A DNA stretch of 64,000 nt from Alphaproteobacteria bacterium casp-alpha6 (GTDB lineage Bacteria > Pseudomonadota > Alphaproteobacteria > Rhodobacterales > Rhodobacteraceae), in assembly GCA_001510135.1 (NCBI GenBank), contig LFER01000068.1:55728-119727 (forward strand). The letters run 5' to 3'. The notes under the pieces are model-generated. The model did not search any database, had not been told where the DNA came from, and saw nothing but the letters and a program-made list of their open reading frames with translations. Shown in pieces: positions 18,630-27,630 of the stretch. The stretch's first letter is position 1; each line of letters begins with the position of its first letter. Made by a program: the position numbers and the translations under genes.

Positions 18630-19433
18630 TCAGCCTGCGTAACTCGACCCCAAATCTTCAACAGCGCGGGTGATCCAATGCTCTTTAAGCCATGGGGCGG
18701 CTTTGGACCAGCGCAAGAGCGACCCGCGATAGCCTTCTACCGCTTCGCTCATTTTGGGACGCCCGTGGAAGCAGACGACACGTGCCTTATCAGGCAAGCG
18801 CGGCGCGCGTAAATAATTCATCGGTGGCAGATCGAGACAGCCGTGTTTGAAACTCACGACCAAGTCACCCGGAATATACTCGAAATCGCCCCGATCCATC
18901 GCTTTATGAGAGGTATAGCGCTGCTCTGATCCGCGGGCTTTTTCCACCTCTTCATAGGGGTTTCCGGCAAGATCGTCATAAAGATACCCATGACGGGAAG
19001 GATCAAAGCGAAAGACGGAGCCATGACCCGTCGGGCGGCCTTTGCGGGCCTCAATCCAATCGTGGCGCATGACAATCTTACCAGGGGCCATGTCCCAAAT
19101 TGGGGTCAGGTCACCGGTGATTACAACATCTAAGTCAAATCCCAGCAGTGGCCCTTTAAGATCGGGAATTAACCCGTTGCGAAAAAGGGATGTTTTTCGC
19201 ATTGCGCCTTGCCGATTGGCCACAGCAAGGGCCGCATTCATCGGATCTGCAAAGGGTTCAACGGGCAGCGGGAGAACTTCTATATCAGAATGTAACCCTT
19301 CCGCATGTTCGGTCATACAGAAAAACCGGACTTCGGCCTTTATGTTGCGGCGCACGCCAGAATAAAGCCGGTTCACATATTCCGGTCCAAAAAGCGTTCC
19401 CCATTTGATGCAGATTATATTTGCCTGACCCAT
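18630..19433 (-). CDS. Glycosyltransferase-like protein with DxD motif
   Basis: This 267-residue soluble protein has the look of a GT-A fold glycosyltransferase. It begins MGQANIICIKWGTLFGPEYV, typical of the first beta strand and nucleotide-binding loop. A candidate metal-binding DxD lies in GFDLDVVITGDL, the pattern found in GT8-type enzymes. The motif GHGSVFRFDPSRHGYLYDDL also suggests a donor or acceptor pocket. The sugar and acceptor cannot be inferred. It stands alone, convergent with the DCC gene and 58 bases downstream of the M20 hydrolase gene on the same strand, without other polysaccharide genes. Confidence 0.65.
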   Translation of the reverse strand: MGQANIICIKWGTLFGPEYVNRLYSGVRRNIKAEVRFFCMTEHAEGLHSDIEVLPLPVEPFADPMNAALAVANRQGAMRKTSLFRNGLIPDLKGPLLGFDLDVVITGDLTPIWDMAPGKIVMRHDWIEARKGRPTGHGSVFRFDPSRHGYLYDDLAGNPYEEVEKARGSEQRYTSHKAMDRGDFEYIPGDLVVSFKHGCLDLPPMNYLRAPRLPDKARVVCFHGRPKMSEAVEGYRGSLLRWSKAAPWLKEHWITRAVEDLGSSYAG

Positions 19434-19491
19434 TTCGCCTCCTGATATGGGCCTGTCCTATCGTTTTTTTGTACGCTGTGAAAGGAGGGAT

Positions 19492-20661
19492 TTAACGGGC
19501 GAGCGGCATCCGTTGTTCGGCAACTTCAGAAAACCAACTGCATCCTGCGGGGATGATGTCATCGTTGAAATCATAATGTACCGTATGCACCATTTCACTC
19601 TTTTCACCGTTGCCAAGCAGTATGTAAGCACCTGGCCGCTCTTCGAGCATATAGGCAAAATCTTCGCTGCCCATAATCGCTTCAGCCTCTGAGCAGTTCC
19701 CTGCAACATCTTTCGCAATTTTTGCAGCGAACTCAGTTTGCGTTTCACTGTTCACCATAACTGGATAGCCCGGCATATATGTAATTTCCGCAACCGCACC
19801 ATAGGCTTCCGCGGTAAGGCGGGCGATGTCCTTGATCCGCTGTTCCGCGAGTACGCGCACGTCTGAGGCCATTGTGCGAATTGTACCGCGCAGTTCGACC
19901 TCTGCTGGGATCACATTGAAGGCTTTGGAGGAGGTTTCAAAAGAGGTCATCGACACAACGATATGCTCCATCGGATCCACATTTCGGCTCGCAATCGATT
20001 GCAGGGCAAGGATAATATGACTGGCAACAACTGTCGGATCAACGGTACTATGGGGTTTTGCAGCATGGCCGCCCTGCCCTTTGATCAAGATCGACACCCG
20101 ATCTGCCGCCGCAAAAAATGCGCCTGAGCGGATCGAAAATTGCCCTTCTGCCATTCCTGGCCAATTGTGCATGGCATAGACTTCTTGAATGCCAAAGCGC
20201 TCCATCATGCCATCATCACACATTTCTTTTCCACCACCTCCGCCTTCTTCGGCAGGTTGGAAAATTACCACAACTGTTCCGTCAAATTGTCCGGTTTCGG
20301 CAAGATATTTTGCAGCACCCAGCAACATCGCGGTATGTCCGTCATGCCCACAGGCGTGCATTGCCCCATCTATTTTGCTGGCATAAGGCAGATTTGTCGC
20401 CTCTTGCATAGGAAGCGCGTCCATATCCGCGCGCAATCCGATAACGCGGCCCGACTCAGTTTTTTTACCATGGATCACACCCACAACGCCCGTGCGTCCA
20501 ATACCTGTGACCACTTCGTCCACACCAAACTCTTTTAACCGGCTTTCCACAACGCCAGCGGTGCGGTGGGTTTCGAACATAATTTCAGGATGTTGGTGGA
20601 AATCCTGCCGCCAAGCACGGATTTCATCATGCAGCTCTGCAAAGCGATTTTTGATAGCCAT
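19492..20661 (-). CDS. M20 family amidohydrolase (hippurate/N-acyl amino acid hydrolase type)
   Basis: This is a 389-residue cytosolic metallopeptidase of the M20D group, which removes acyl groups from N-acylated amino acids or hydrolyses small amides. The metal-binding signature is MHACGHDGHTAML (H102, C104, H106, D107, H109) and the catalytic glutamate pair is in FQPAEEGGGGG. The dimerisation domain follows, with the conserved GQGGHAAKPH. Relatives include hippurate hydrolase, N-acetyldiaminopimelate deacetylase and indole-acyl hydrolases, so the substrate is open. It is eight bases downstream of the argE-like gene, in a minus-strand operon with a peptide-type ABC ATPase. This suggests that imported peptides or acyl amino acids are its substrates. 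Confidence 0.88.
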   Translation of the reverse strand: MAIKNRFAELHDEIRAWRQDFHQHPEIMFETHRTAGVVESRLKEFGVDEVVTGIGRTGVVGVIHGKKTESGRVIGLRADMDALPMQEATNLPYASKIDGAMHACGHDGHTAMLLGAAKYLAETGQFDGTVVVIFQPAEEGGGGGKEMCDDGMMERFGIQEVYAMHNWPGMAEGQFSIRSGAFFAAADRVSILIKGQGGHAAKPHSTVDPTVVASHIILALQSIASRNVDPMEHIVVSMTSFETSSKAFNVIPAEVELRGTIRTMASDVRVLAEQRIKDIARLTAEAYGAVAEITYMPGYPVMVNSETQTEFAAKIAKDVAGNCSEAEAIMGSEDFAYMLEERPGAYILLGNGEKSEMVHTVHYDFNDDIIPAGCSWFSEVAEQRMPLAR

Positions 20662-20669
20662 ATTTCTGT

Positions 20670-21836
20670 TTAACTTTCTAAACGATCCAAGAGAGAAACC
20701 ATAAAGTCCTGCCCCGCTTTGAATTGGGAAATTTCCATGAATTCATTAGGTTGGTGGGCCTGCGCGATATCCCCCGGACCGCATATCACTGCAGAATAAC
20801 CCCGTTCCTGAAATTGCCCTGCCTCGGTTCCGTAAGACACAACATGGGTACCATTGTCCCCAGTGATCTGGCGAACAATCATTTCGGCTTCACCTTCTGC
20901 CTCAGGTCTGAGGCCAGGCACAAAATAGCCCGGCGTAACATCTATGCGGGCTTCGGGTCTAACCGCTTTCATTTCCTGTTCGACCGCGTCGATTTTGCTC
21001 TTGAGTCTATCATACCACGTTTCAGGGGTCTCATCAGGCAAAACCCGAAAGTCGACGCTGAAATAACAGTCCTTTGCAGTAATATTACCCGCAGTTCCAC
21101 CACTTATCGTGCCAACATGTGCGGTTGTATAAGGCGGATTAAAGAGCGCAGCAACGTCACTTGGCTGGGCAACACTGCTGGCTGAATTCGTTTGGTTCGC
21201 CCAGTCAATTATTTTTGCCCCTGACATGATTGCACTCACGCCCGTATGCATCAGCGAAGAATGTACTTCGTAGCCAATAACATGAAGCCGGTACCCGACG
21301 CCCCCTTTGTGTGCGGTAACCGGCTGCATGACCGATGGCTCCCCAACAATCACCGCACTGGCCTTTGGCAAAACTTCAAGCATCCTGTCAATCATGGGCG
21401 GCGCACCGCGACAGCCGACCTCTTCGTCATAACTCAAGGCCAGTTGCAGGGGGCGTTTTACACCGCGATAATGAGCTTCAACCAGAGCCCAGATCGCCAA
21501 GGCGTCAAAGCCTTTCATATCACAAACCCCGCGCCCGATATATTTGCCGTCCGATTCGATTACTTCCCAAGGATCGCTGTCCCATTCCTGACCATCGATC
21601 GGCACCACATCTGTGTGACCGGAAAGCACGATTCCTCCCTCAATCAGAGGGCCAGCGTGTGCAAAAAGCGATGCCTTTTCACCGGTTTCATCATATTTTC
21701 TATGTGAGTCAATTCCGTGAGAGGCGAGATACTCTTCCACCCATGCGACAAGGTCGAGATTGCTGTCCCGACTGACCGTCGGAAAAGAGACCAGTTTTGT
21801 CATAAGTTCGAGGGGGCTCAGGCGCTCTGCTGCCAT
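20670..21836 (-). CDS. argE: Acetylornithine deacetylase (ArgE-type M20 peptidase)
   Basis: This is an M20A metallohydrolase of 388 residues resembling acetylornithine deacetylase. Metal-binding and catalytic residues are H74 and D76 in LSGHTDVVP, D106 in VCDMKG, and the glutamate pair E138-E139 in SYDEEVGCRG. The final histidine is in AHQPNEFM. The ATG at 21836 starts one base after the stop of the ABC ATPase gene, so the longer frame reaching 21911 is rejected. Many Rhodobacterales make ornithine with the ArgJ transacetylase, so this copy, coupled to a peptide transporter, may be a catabolic deacylase. The family call is firm; the exact substrate is not. Confidence 0.83.
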   Translation of the reverse strand: MAAERLSPLELMTKLVSFPTVSRDSNLDLVAWVEEYLASHGIDSHRKYDETGEKASLFAHAGPLIEGGIVLSGHTDVVPIDGQEWDSDPWEVIESDGKYIGRGVCDMKGFDALAIWALVEAHYRGVKRPLQLALSYDEEVGCRGAPPMIDRMLEVLPKASAVIVGEPSVMQPVTAHKGGVGYRLHVIGYEVHSSLMHTGVSAIMSGAKIIDWANQTNSASSVAQPSDVAALFNPPYTTAHVGTISGGTAGNITAKDCYFSVDFRVLPDETPETWYDRLKSKIDAVEQEMKAVRPEARIDVTPGYFVPGLRPEAEGEAEMIVRQITGDNGTHVVSYGTEAGQFQERGYSAVICGPGDIAQAHQPNEFMEISQFKAGQDFMVSLLDRLES

Positions 21837-21837
21837 A

Positions 21838-23667
21838 TCAATATCCGCTATCAGTTGTAAGAACAAAATGGCCATCTGAAATTTTAGAATATTCCGACGG
21901 TTCCGGCACATAATCCAACCCGTGCACCGGCGAGGGGATGGGTTTGAAATTAAGATCCTTTTCTGATTTTCTTTGTCTTGGATCTGCGATGGGCACAGCT
22001 TTCAAAAGCGCTTGTGTATAGGGGTGCTGCGGATTTCGAAACACCTCTTCGCGCGGACCAATTTCAACAATTCGACCTAAATACATGACAGCAACATCAT
22101 GGCTAACCCGTTCAACCACCGCCATATCATGGCTTATGAAAAGAAACGAAATTCCGAGCTCGGCTTGCAATTCCATCATTAAATTAAGAACTTCGGCCTG
22201 CACGGAAACATCCAGTGCGCTGACGGCTTCGTCTGCGATAATTAGCTTTGGGTTGAGCGCAAGAGCCCGCGCAATGGCAACCCTCTGACGCTGACCTCCG
22301 GAAAGTTCATGCGGATAGCGCCGCTGAAAGCTTAAGGGCAGTTTCACCCGATCAAAGAGCATGTCGATTCGTTCTTTAAGGGCCGCGCCTTTGTACTTAT
22401 CAAAATTTGTCATCGGCTCCGCAACCTGATCGGCCAACAACATTTGAGGATCCAGAGACGCGAACGGATCTTGAAAGACCATTTGCATATCGCTTCGCGC
22501 TGCCCGCATGCCTTGCGGCGACAGTTTGAGAACGTCTTTGCCGTCCATTAGGACTTCACCAGACGTTGGCGTCACCAGTCGCAAAATTGACCGCCCAACC
22601 GTGGATTTTCCACATCCTGACTCTCCGACAAGCGAAAGTGTGCGCCCCTTCATGAGCGTGAATGAGACGTCCTCGACAGCATGAACATTGGACACAGTGC
22701 GACGTAAAAATCCCCCTTTGAGAGGAAACCGTGTGACAAGATTTTTCACCTCTAACAAAGGTTCCTCTGTCCCTTTCAACGGGGGCAGAGCCTTGTTTTC
22801 ATATCCAATTAAACGCATAGGTTCGGGATATGGTTTACCCGTCATCTCACCCAGCTTTGGAACGGCGGCCAAAAGCGCCTTGGTGTAATCATGTTGAGGG
22901 TCTTCGAAAATTTGTTCAACTGTGCCCTCTTCGACCTTTTTGCCGCGATACATGACGACGACTCGGTCCGCCATTTGCGCCACGACAGACATATCATGTG
23001 TGATGAACATGACGGCCGTTCCAGTTTCACGCTTCAAACGATCCATAAGGGCAAGGATTTCTGCCTGAATTGTAACATCAAGCGCCGTTGTCGGTTCATC
23101 CGCAATCAACAGGCGTGGTTCACAGGCAAGTGCCATGGCAATAACCACGCGCTGACGCATGCCACCAGAAAGTTCATGGGGGTATTGGTCCAAACGCTTT
23201 TCCGGTTCGGGAATGCGCACTTTGCGCATCAGGTCTAGTGCCTTTGCGCGCGCAGCTTGCCGGCTCATTCCTTTGTGTACCTGCAAGCCTTCGCTCAACT
23301 GGCGCCCAACGGTAAAGACGGGGTTCAAGGCGGTCATCGGTTCCTGAAAAATCATACCAATTTCATTACCGCGCACAGTACGCATGAGGGATTGATTGCT
23401 TTCGGCGACGTTTAAGACGCCCCTTTTTTTGCGATCAAAAAAGAGTTTTCCGCCCGAAATCGTTCCACCGCCAAATTCCACCAAGCGCATCATTGAGAGA
23501 GAGGAAACAGATTTTCCTGACCCGGATTCTCCAACGATACAGACTGTTTCACCGGGATTCACCGAAAAACTTACATCTTCAACGCCGACAACTTTTCCGT
23601 CTTTTGTTTCAAATTCAACGCGGAGATTTTCAAAACGCGCAATAGGCTGAGTATCATGATCAAGCAT
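21838..23667 (-). CDS. Peptide-type ABC transporter, fused double ATPase subunit
   Basis: This 609-residue protein carries two complete ABC ATPase domains, corresponding to DppD and DppF fused head to tail (GsiA-like). Domain 1 has Walker A GESGSGKS at about 46-53, signature LSGGMRQR and Walker B LLIADEPTTALD. Domain 2 has GESGCGKST, LSGGQRQR and LIIADEAVSALD, in which Ala replaces the usual Pro after the catalytic Glu, as is common in DppF/OppF. Both carry oligopeptide-transporter C-terminal extensions (NPQHPYTQALL). It energises the permeases encoded divergently at 25719-27630. Its ATG is the edge of a small hairpin (TTTACG/CGTAAA, 23667-23682) whose loop holds the G-rich ribosome binding site. 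Confidence 0.93.
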   Translation of the reverse strand: MLDHDTQPIARFENLRVEFETKDGKVVGVEDVSFSVNPGETVCIVGESGSGKSVSSLSMMRLVEFGGGTISGGKLFFDRKKRGVLNVAESNQSLMRTVRGNEIGMIFQEPMTALNPVFTVGRQLSEGLQVHKGMSRQAARAKALDLMRKVRIPEPEKRLDQYPHELSGGMRQRVVIAMALACEPRLLIADEPTTALDVTIQAEILALMDRLKRETGTAVMFITHDMSVVAQMADRVVVMYRGKKVEEGTVEQIFEDPQHDYTKALLAAVPKLGEMTGKPYPEPMRLIGYENKALPPLKGTEEPLLEVKNLVTRFPLKGGFLRRTVSNVHAVEDVSFTLMKGRTLSLVGESGCGKSTVGRSILRLVTPTSGEVLMDGKDVLKLSPQGMRAARSDMQMVFQDPFASLDPQMLLADQVAEPMTNFDKYKGAALKERIDMLFDRVKLPLSFQRRYPHELSGGQRQRVAIARALALNPKLIIADEAVSALDVSVQAEVLNLMMELQAELGISFLFISHDMAVVERVSHDVAVMYLGRIVEIGPREEVFRNPQHPYTQALLKAVPIADPRQRKSEKDLNFKPIPSPVHGLDYVPEPSEYSKISDGHFVLTTDSGY

Positions 23668-23949
23668 TTACGCCCCCGTAAAATACGTAAAGGTGTAGCG
23701 AAGGGCGCATTTCATTGTCAATTGTGCATTTTCTTTTTTTGCAAATCGCGAAAAATTTAGAGGTTTTGAAATGTTAATGTTGCTTTTTTTAAAAACTATG
23801 CTTCGATAGACAGGGTTGGTGGGAAGATTGAGTAATGAAGGGGCCCTATGCTAAGTCATGCTACTTTCCATCTGCAATCGCAAAACGCGCACACATTAGG
23901 GGTGATAGCTGAGCGCAAAGAAATGCGATTTTCAAAAAGGAGGATAAAA
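23668..23949. other. Divergent regulatory region of the peptide-transporter genes
   Basis: This 282-base AT-rich region separates the ATPase/deacylase operon (minus) from the binding protein/permease operon (plus), so both promoters lie here. TTGAAA near 23765 followed 17 bases on by TTAAAA is a candidate -35/-10 for the plus direction, but the match is weak. The frame extending from 23848 into the binding-protein gene is leader, not coding, because a strong AAGGAGGAT ribosome binding site directly precedes the ATG at 23950. No operator palindrome stood out apart from the TTTACG-CCCC-CGTAAA repeat at the ATPase start. Confidence 0.35.
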
Positions 23950-25647
23950 ATGAAAATGAAATCACTCATGCTGGGAGTGGTGAGCACCCTTGCTTTCACC
24001 TCAGCACTGCACGCCGAAAGGGGATCTGACGGGAATGTCGGGATCATCTATTGGCAAGCTCCATCGATTCTCAACCCTTATCTGTCAGGCGGGACCAAAG
24101 ACATTGAGTCTTCCAGCCTGGTTATAGAAGCCTTGGGGGGATATGATCCGACTGGTGCGATGTATGCGCGGCTTGCTGCGGAAATTCCAACTGTAGCAAA
24201 TGGCGGAATCAGTGAAGACCTCACATCCATTACTTGGAAACTAAAACCTGGCGTGCTGTGGTCAGATGGAACGCCCTTCACATCTGCGGATGTTGTGTTC
24301 ACGGCTGATTATTGCATCGGGGAACCGGGCTGTTATCAAGAAGCGAAATTTGAAGGTGTCAAAAGTATCGACGCGGTGGATGATCTGACGGTCAAGATTA
24401 CCTTTGAAAAACCTATGCCCAATCCGTACGGTCCATTCGTTGGCTCTCAGACCCCGATTCTGCAAAAGGCGCAGTTTCAGAACTGCACCGGAACTAAGCG
24501 GCAGGAATGTACAGCTGAGAATTTCGGTCCAATCGGGACCGGCGCGTTTGTGGTCACTGACTTCAAACCCAATGATGTTATCCAGATGAAAGCGAATGAA
24601 AATTATCGCGAAGCCGGTAAGCCCCGTTTTGCGACCTTGGTTTTCAAAGGTGGTGGAGACGCTGCCGGTGCCGGTCGGGCCGTCATGGAAACGGGGGAAT
24701 ATGATCATGCGTGGAACCTCCAGCTGGCACCAGAAGTGATCAAACAAATGGCAGAAGGTGGTAAGGGCAAACCTGTGTCAGGCTTCAGTACTGCCGTTGA
24801 ACGTCTTGAAATGAATATGACCAACCCATCTGCGGATCTTGATGCTGACACGCGTTCTACACGCAAGGCGCCGCATCCTTTCCTGACGGATATTGCTGTT
24901 CGCAAAGCACTTTCTATGGCAATTGATCGGGTGCTTTTGACCGAGATCGGATATGGTGTTGCGGGCCGGCCGACATGTAATTTGGTTCCGGGGCCCGATG
25001 TCTATGCATCAGACAATACAGAATGTCTAACGCAAGATATTGAAGGCGCAAAAGCGCTCTTGGAAGGTGCAGGTTGGGTCGCTGGTGCAGATGGTGTGCG
25101 GAGCAAAGACGGTGTTCGTTTGTCCATCTTGTATCAAACTTCAACCAATGCCGTGCGTCAGGACTATCAAGCTCTGATCAAAGAGTGGTGGTCACAAATT
25201 GGCGTTGAAACAGAATTGCGCAACCTGAATGCATCTGTCTTCTTTGGCGGCGATCCTGGCTCTCCGGATACGTTCCAAAAGTTCTATGCAGATGTGGAAA
25301 TGTATACCAACTTGTTTGATGGAACTGACCCCCAAGCCTATCTGTCAGCCTATCGCTGCGGTAATGAACCCAGCCCCGCTAACAACTGGGCAGGTGAAAA
25401 CATCAACCGCTTCTGCGATCCAGCTTATGATGCGCTTTTGGATGAATTGGCATCGACATCTGAAATCAATAAGCGGGGCGAAATCGGTCGCAAGCTGAAT
25501 GATATGCTAACCAAGGACAGCTACACCATTGTACCTTTGACATGGCGTGGACGGGTATCAGCCATTTCAAATACGCTTGGAGGTTTTGAGTTGAATACTT
25601 GGGACTCCGAATTATGGAATGCTGCGGATTGGTACCGCATTAAGTAA
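23950..25647 (+). CDS. Peptide-type ABC transporter substrate-binding protein (SBP family 5)
   Basis: This is a periplasmic binding protein of 565 residues, in the size range of the DppA/OppA family. It starts with a cleavable signal peptide: basic MKMK, a hydrophobic core of about 15 residues and an AxA site at ALHAE. The family 5 signature region ITWKLKPGVLWSDGTPF and the adjacent SADVVFTADY are clear. The DxxxRKALSMAIDR-type motif appears as TDIAVRKALSMAIDRV. The ATG follows an almost perfect ribosome binding site, AAGGAGGATAAAA. Ligand may be a peptide, but members also bind opines, nickel complexes or acyl amino acids. Given the two deacylases in the divergent operon, N-acylated amino acids or short peptides are a reasonable inference. 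Confidence 0.92.
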   Translation: MKMKSLMLGVVSTLAFTSALHAERGSDGNVGIIYWQAPSILNPYLSGGTKDIESSSLVIEALGGYDPTGAMYARLAAEIPTVANGGISEDLTSITWKLKPGVLWSDGTPFTSADVVFTADYCIGEPGCYQEAKFEGVKSIDAVDDLTVKITFEKPMPNPYGPFVGSQTPILQKAQFQNCTGTKRQECTAENFGPIGTGAFVVTDFKPNDVIQMKANENYREAGKPRFATLVFKGGGDAAGAGRAVMETGEYDHAWNLQLAPEVIKQMAEGGKGKPVSGFSTAVERLEMNMTNPSADLDADTRSTRKAPHPFLTDIAVRKALSMAIDRVLLTEIGYGVAGRPTCNLVPGPDVYASDNTECLTQDIEGAKALLEGAGWVAGADGVRSKDGVRLSILYQTSTNAVRQDYQALIKEWWSQIGVETELRNLNASVFFGGDPGSPDTFQKFYADVEMYTNLFDGTDPQAYLSAYRCGNEPSPANNWAGENINRFCDPAYDALLDELASTSEINKRGEIGRKLNDMLTKDSYTIVPLTWRGRVSAISNTLGGFELNTWDSELWNAADWYRIK

Positions 25648-25660
25648 TCATCATTTAATA

Positions 25661-25698
25661 GATTAGCGCCTTCCAGTATCTGTTTGGCGCTAATCTTT
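25661..25698 (+). terminator. Intercistronic stem-loop after the binding-protein gene
   Basis: GATTAGCGCC (25661-25670) and GGCGCTAATC (25686-25695) are a perfect ten-base inverted repeat with a 15-base loop, followed by TTTCTTC. It lies between the binding-protein gene and the first permease gene of the same operon. In ABC operons such structures commonly act as partial terminators or 3' stabilisers that keep binding protein in excess over permease. That role here is inference. Confidence 0.75.
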
Positions 25699-25718
25699 CT
25701 TCTGAAAGTTTACCTAAA

Positions 25719-26726
25719 ATGTTAAAGTATCTTGTAAGGCGGCTGCTGATTTCTGTGCCTACCTTGCTTATTATATCTATAGTGATATTCCTGCTTCTCA
25801 ATCTCGCACCAAATGACCCTATGGCGCAGGTGCCTTTGACGATACCGCCCGAAGTTAAGGAAAAAATGCGAGAGGCGCTCGGTTTAGGACAACCCTTATA
25901 TGTACAGTATGCAAAATGGTTGGTTCAATTTATGTGGGTTGAACCACAAGTTTATCTTGATCATGTTTTAGGAACAACAATGTCAGAAGGTCAGCAAAGG
26001 ATATTTAGCTGGCAAACCCGCAGCCCCGTAATGGACATCATTGTACAGCGGCTTCCACAAACTTTGTGGGTGGTTGGAATGGCCTATGTTGTCGGGGTCC
26101 TGATTGCTCTGCCGATCGGAATATATTCAGCCTACAAACAATACTCAGTTTTTGATCAGGTGGGTACATTTGTCACGATGATAGGCTATTCCGTGCCACC
26201 GTTTTTTAGCGGTGTCTTCGTTATCATATTGTTTTCCGTGCAACTTGGGTGGTTTCCGTCTGTTTATGACACACTGCACGAAGTGGTCGACTGGGAAACG
26301 TTTAAATTTCAACTTCGGCAAATGATCATGCCTGTTATGGTTTTAGCCCTTCAGGTTACTGCACAGATAAGTCGTTTCATGCGCTCCTCAATGTTGGACA
26401 ACTTGAACCAGGACTACGTACGTACCGCCCGTGCGAAAGGGTTGAGCGAATGGACAGTGGTTGCAGTTCACGTTGTCAGGAACTCAATGATCCCCGTTGT
26501 CACCGTGATTGCCCTGAATTTACCTTCCATCTTTGGTGGCGCGATCATCACAGAACAGGTTTTCAAAGTGAACGGGATTGGTCAGCAATTGATCATTGCC
26601 ATTTACGCGAACGATTTACCAACTGTCCAAACAATAACATTTATGTTCGCCGTATTAATCGTGGTGTTCAGCCTGATTGCAGACATTTTATATGGCATTT
26701 TAGATCCGAGGATTCGTTATGACTGA
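25719..26726 (+). CDS. Peptide-type ABC transporter permease (DppB type)
   Basis: This is an inner-membrane permease of 335 residues with six predicted transmembrane segments, starting MLKYLVRRLLISVPTLL as DppB/OppB proteins do. The family motif NLAPNDPM is present near residue 35. The EAA loop that docks on the ATPase is seen as RTARAKGLSEWTVVAVHVVRN (split: RTARAKGLSE, then HVVRNS). A periplasmic insert of about 50 residues between helices 1 and 2, larger than usual, contains FMWVEPQVYLDHVLGTTMSE. It overlaps the next permease by eight bases, which implies coupling. Confidence 0.92.
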   Translation: MLKYLVRRLLISVPTLLIISIVIFLLLNLAPNDPMAQVPLTIPPEVKEKMREALGLGQPLYVQYAKWLVQFMWVEPQVYLDHVLGTTMSEGQQRIFSWQTRSPVMDIIVQRLPQTLWVVGMAYVVGVLIALPIGIYSAYKQYSVFDQVGTFVTMIGYSVPPFFSGVFVIILFSVQLGWFPSVYDTLHEVVDWETFKFQLRQMIMPVMVLALQVTAQISRFMRSSMLDNLNQDYVRTARAKGLSEWTVVAVHVVRNSMIPVVTVIALNLPSIFGGAIITEQVFKVNGIGQQLIIAIYANDLPTVQTITFMFAVLIVVFSLIADILYGILDPRIRYD

Positions 26727-27630
26727 TGCATCAACACATCAACTAAAAACCAATCCTCGCAGCAAGTGGCTGGACGTATGGAGAGAGTTTAGGAACCACA
26801 AAGGTGCTGTAGCTGGAGCCATAATATTCTTTGGAATCGTGCTGCTGGTTCTCGTAGGACCATTCCTTTGGCCCTTTGAGCCAAACAGCATCGATATTCG
26901 CAACAGAAATCAAGGCCCTTCGTTATTGCACCCCTTGGGGACGGATCAATTGGGTCGTGATACTATGGCACGCATAATGACTGGAGGTCGCACATCAATT
27001 TCGGTTGGATTGGCGGCTATGCTGCTCTCGTTATCATTGGGAACGGCAATCGGCATATTGTCAGGATATTTCAAAAAGCTAGACGGCATATTGATGCGTT
27101 TCACCGATTTATTCCTGTCACTGCCCTTATTGCCGCTGCTGCTTGTCATGATGCTGCTTTTCCGAGAGCCCCTAAGCGGCACCTTTGGACCAGAAAAAGG
27201 TATGTTTATTCTGATTGTGGTGTCAATCGGTGTCACCAGTTGGATGCCAACAGCGCGGATCGTGAGGGGTGATGTCCTTGCTATAAAGGAAAGAGAATTC
27301 ATTCTCGCAGCACGGTCGATTGGCGGAACGGACGCAAAGATTATATTCCGCCACATTCTTCCAAATGTGTTTTCACCGATAATGGTTTCTGCAACGCTGG
27401 GCATCGCAAATGCGATTATCACAGAAAGTGCTCTGTCCTTTCTTGGCCTCGGGTTTCCTCCGGATTTTCCAACATGGGGGCGACTTTTGAATGACGCTGT
27501 CGAATTCATTCAACTGCATCCTGAAAGGGTATTTTGGCCGGGCTTGGCCATTTCGCTTACAGTGCTCAGCATTAATTATTTAGGTGATGGATTACGTGAT
27601 GCACTAGATCCACGGATCAGAGGAAGGTAA
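26719..27630 (+). CDS. Peptide-type ABC transporter permease (DppC type)
   Basis: This is the second permease subunit, 303 residues with six predicted membrane segments. The N-terminal OppC/DppC tail (WLDVWREFRNHKGAVAGAII) is typical. HPLGTDQLGRDTMARIMTGG is the DppC hallmark after helix 1, and the EAA loop is AARSIGGTDAKIIFRHILPN. It ends ALDPRIRGR as these proteins usually do. The gene begins eight bases inside the upstream permease and ends at 27630, directly abutting the stop of the convergent DUF3422 gene with no intervening base. No intrinsic terminator fits between them. Confidence 0.93.
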   Translation: MTDASTHQLKTNPRSKWLDVWREFRNHKGAVAGAIIFFGIVLLVLVGPFLWPFEPNSIDIRNRNQGPSLLHPLGTDQLGRDTMARIMTGGRTSISVGLAAMLLSLSLGTAIGILSGYFKKLDGILMRFTDLFLSLPLLPLLLVMMLLFREPLSGTFGPEKGMFILIVVSIGVTSWMPTARIVRGDVLAIKEREFILAARSIGGTDAKIIFRHILPNVFSPIMVSATLGIANAIITESALSFLGLGFPPDFPTWGRLLNDAVEFIQLHPERVFWPGLAISLTVLSINYLGDGLRDALDPRIRGR

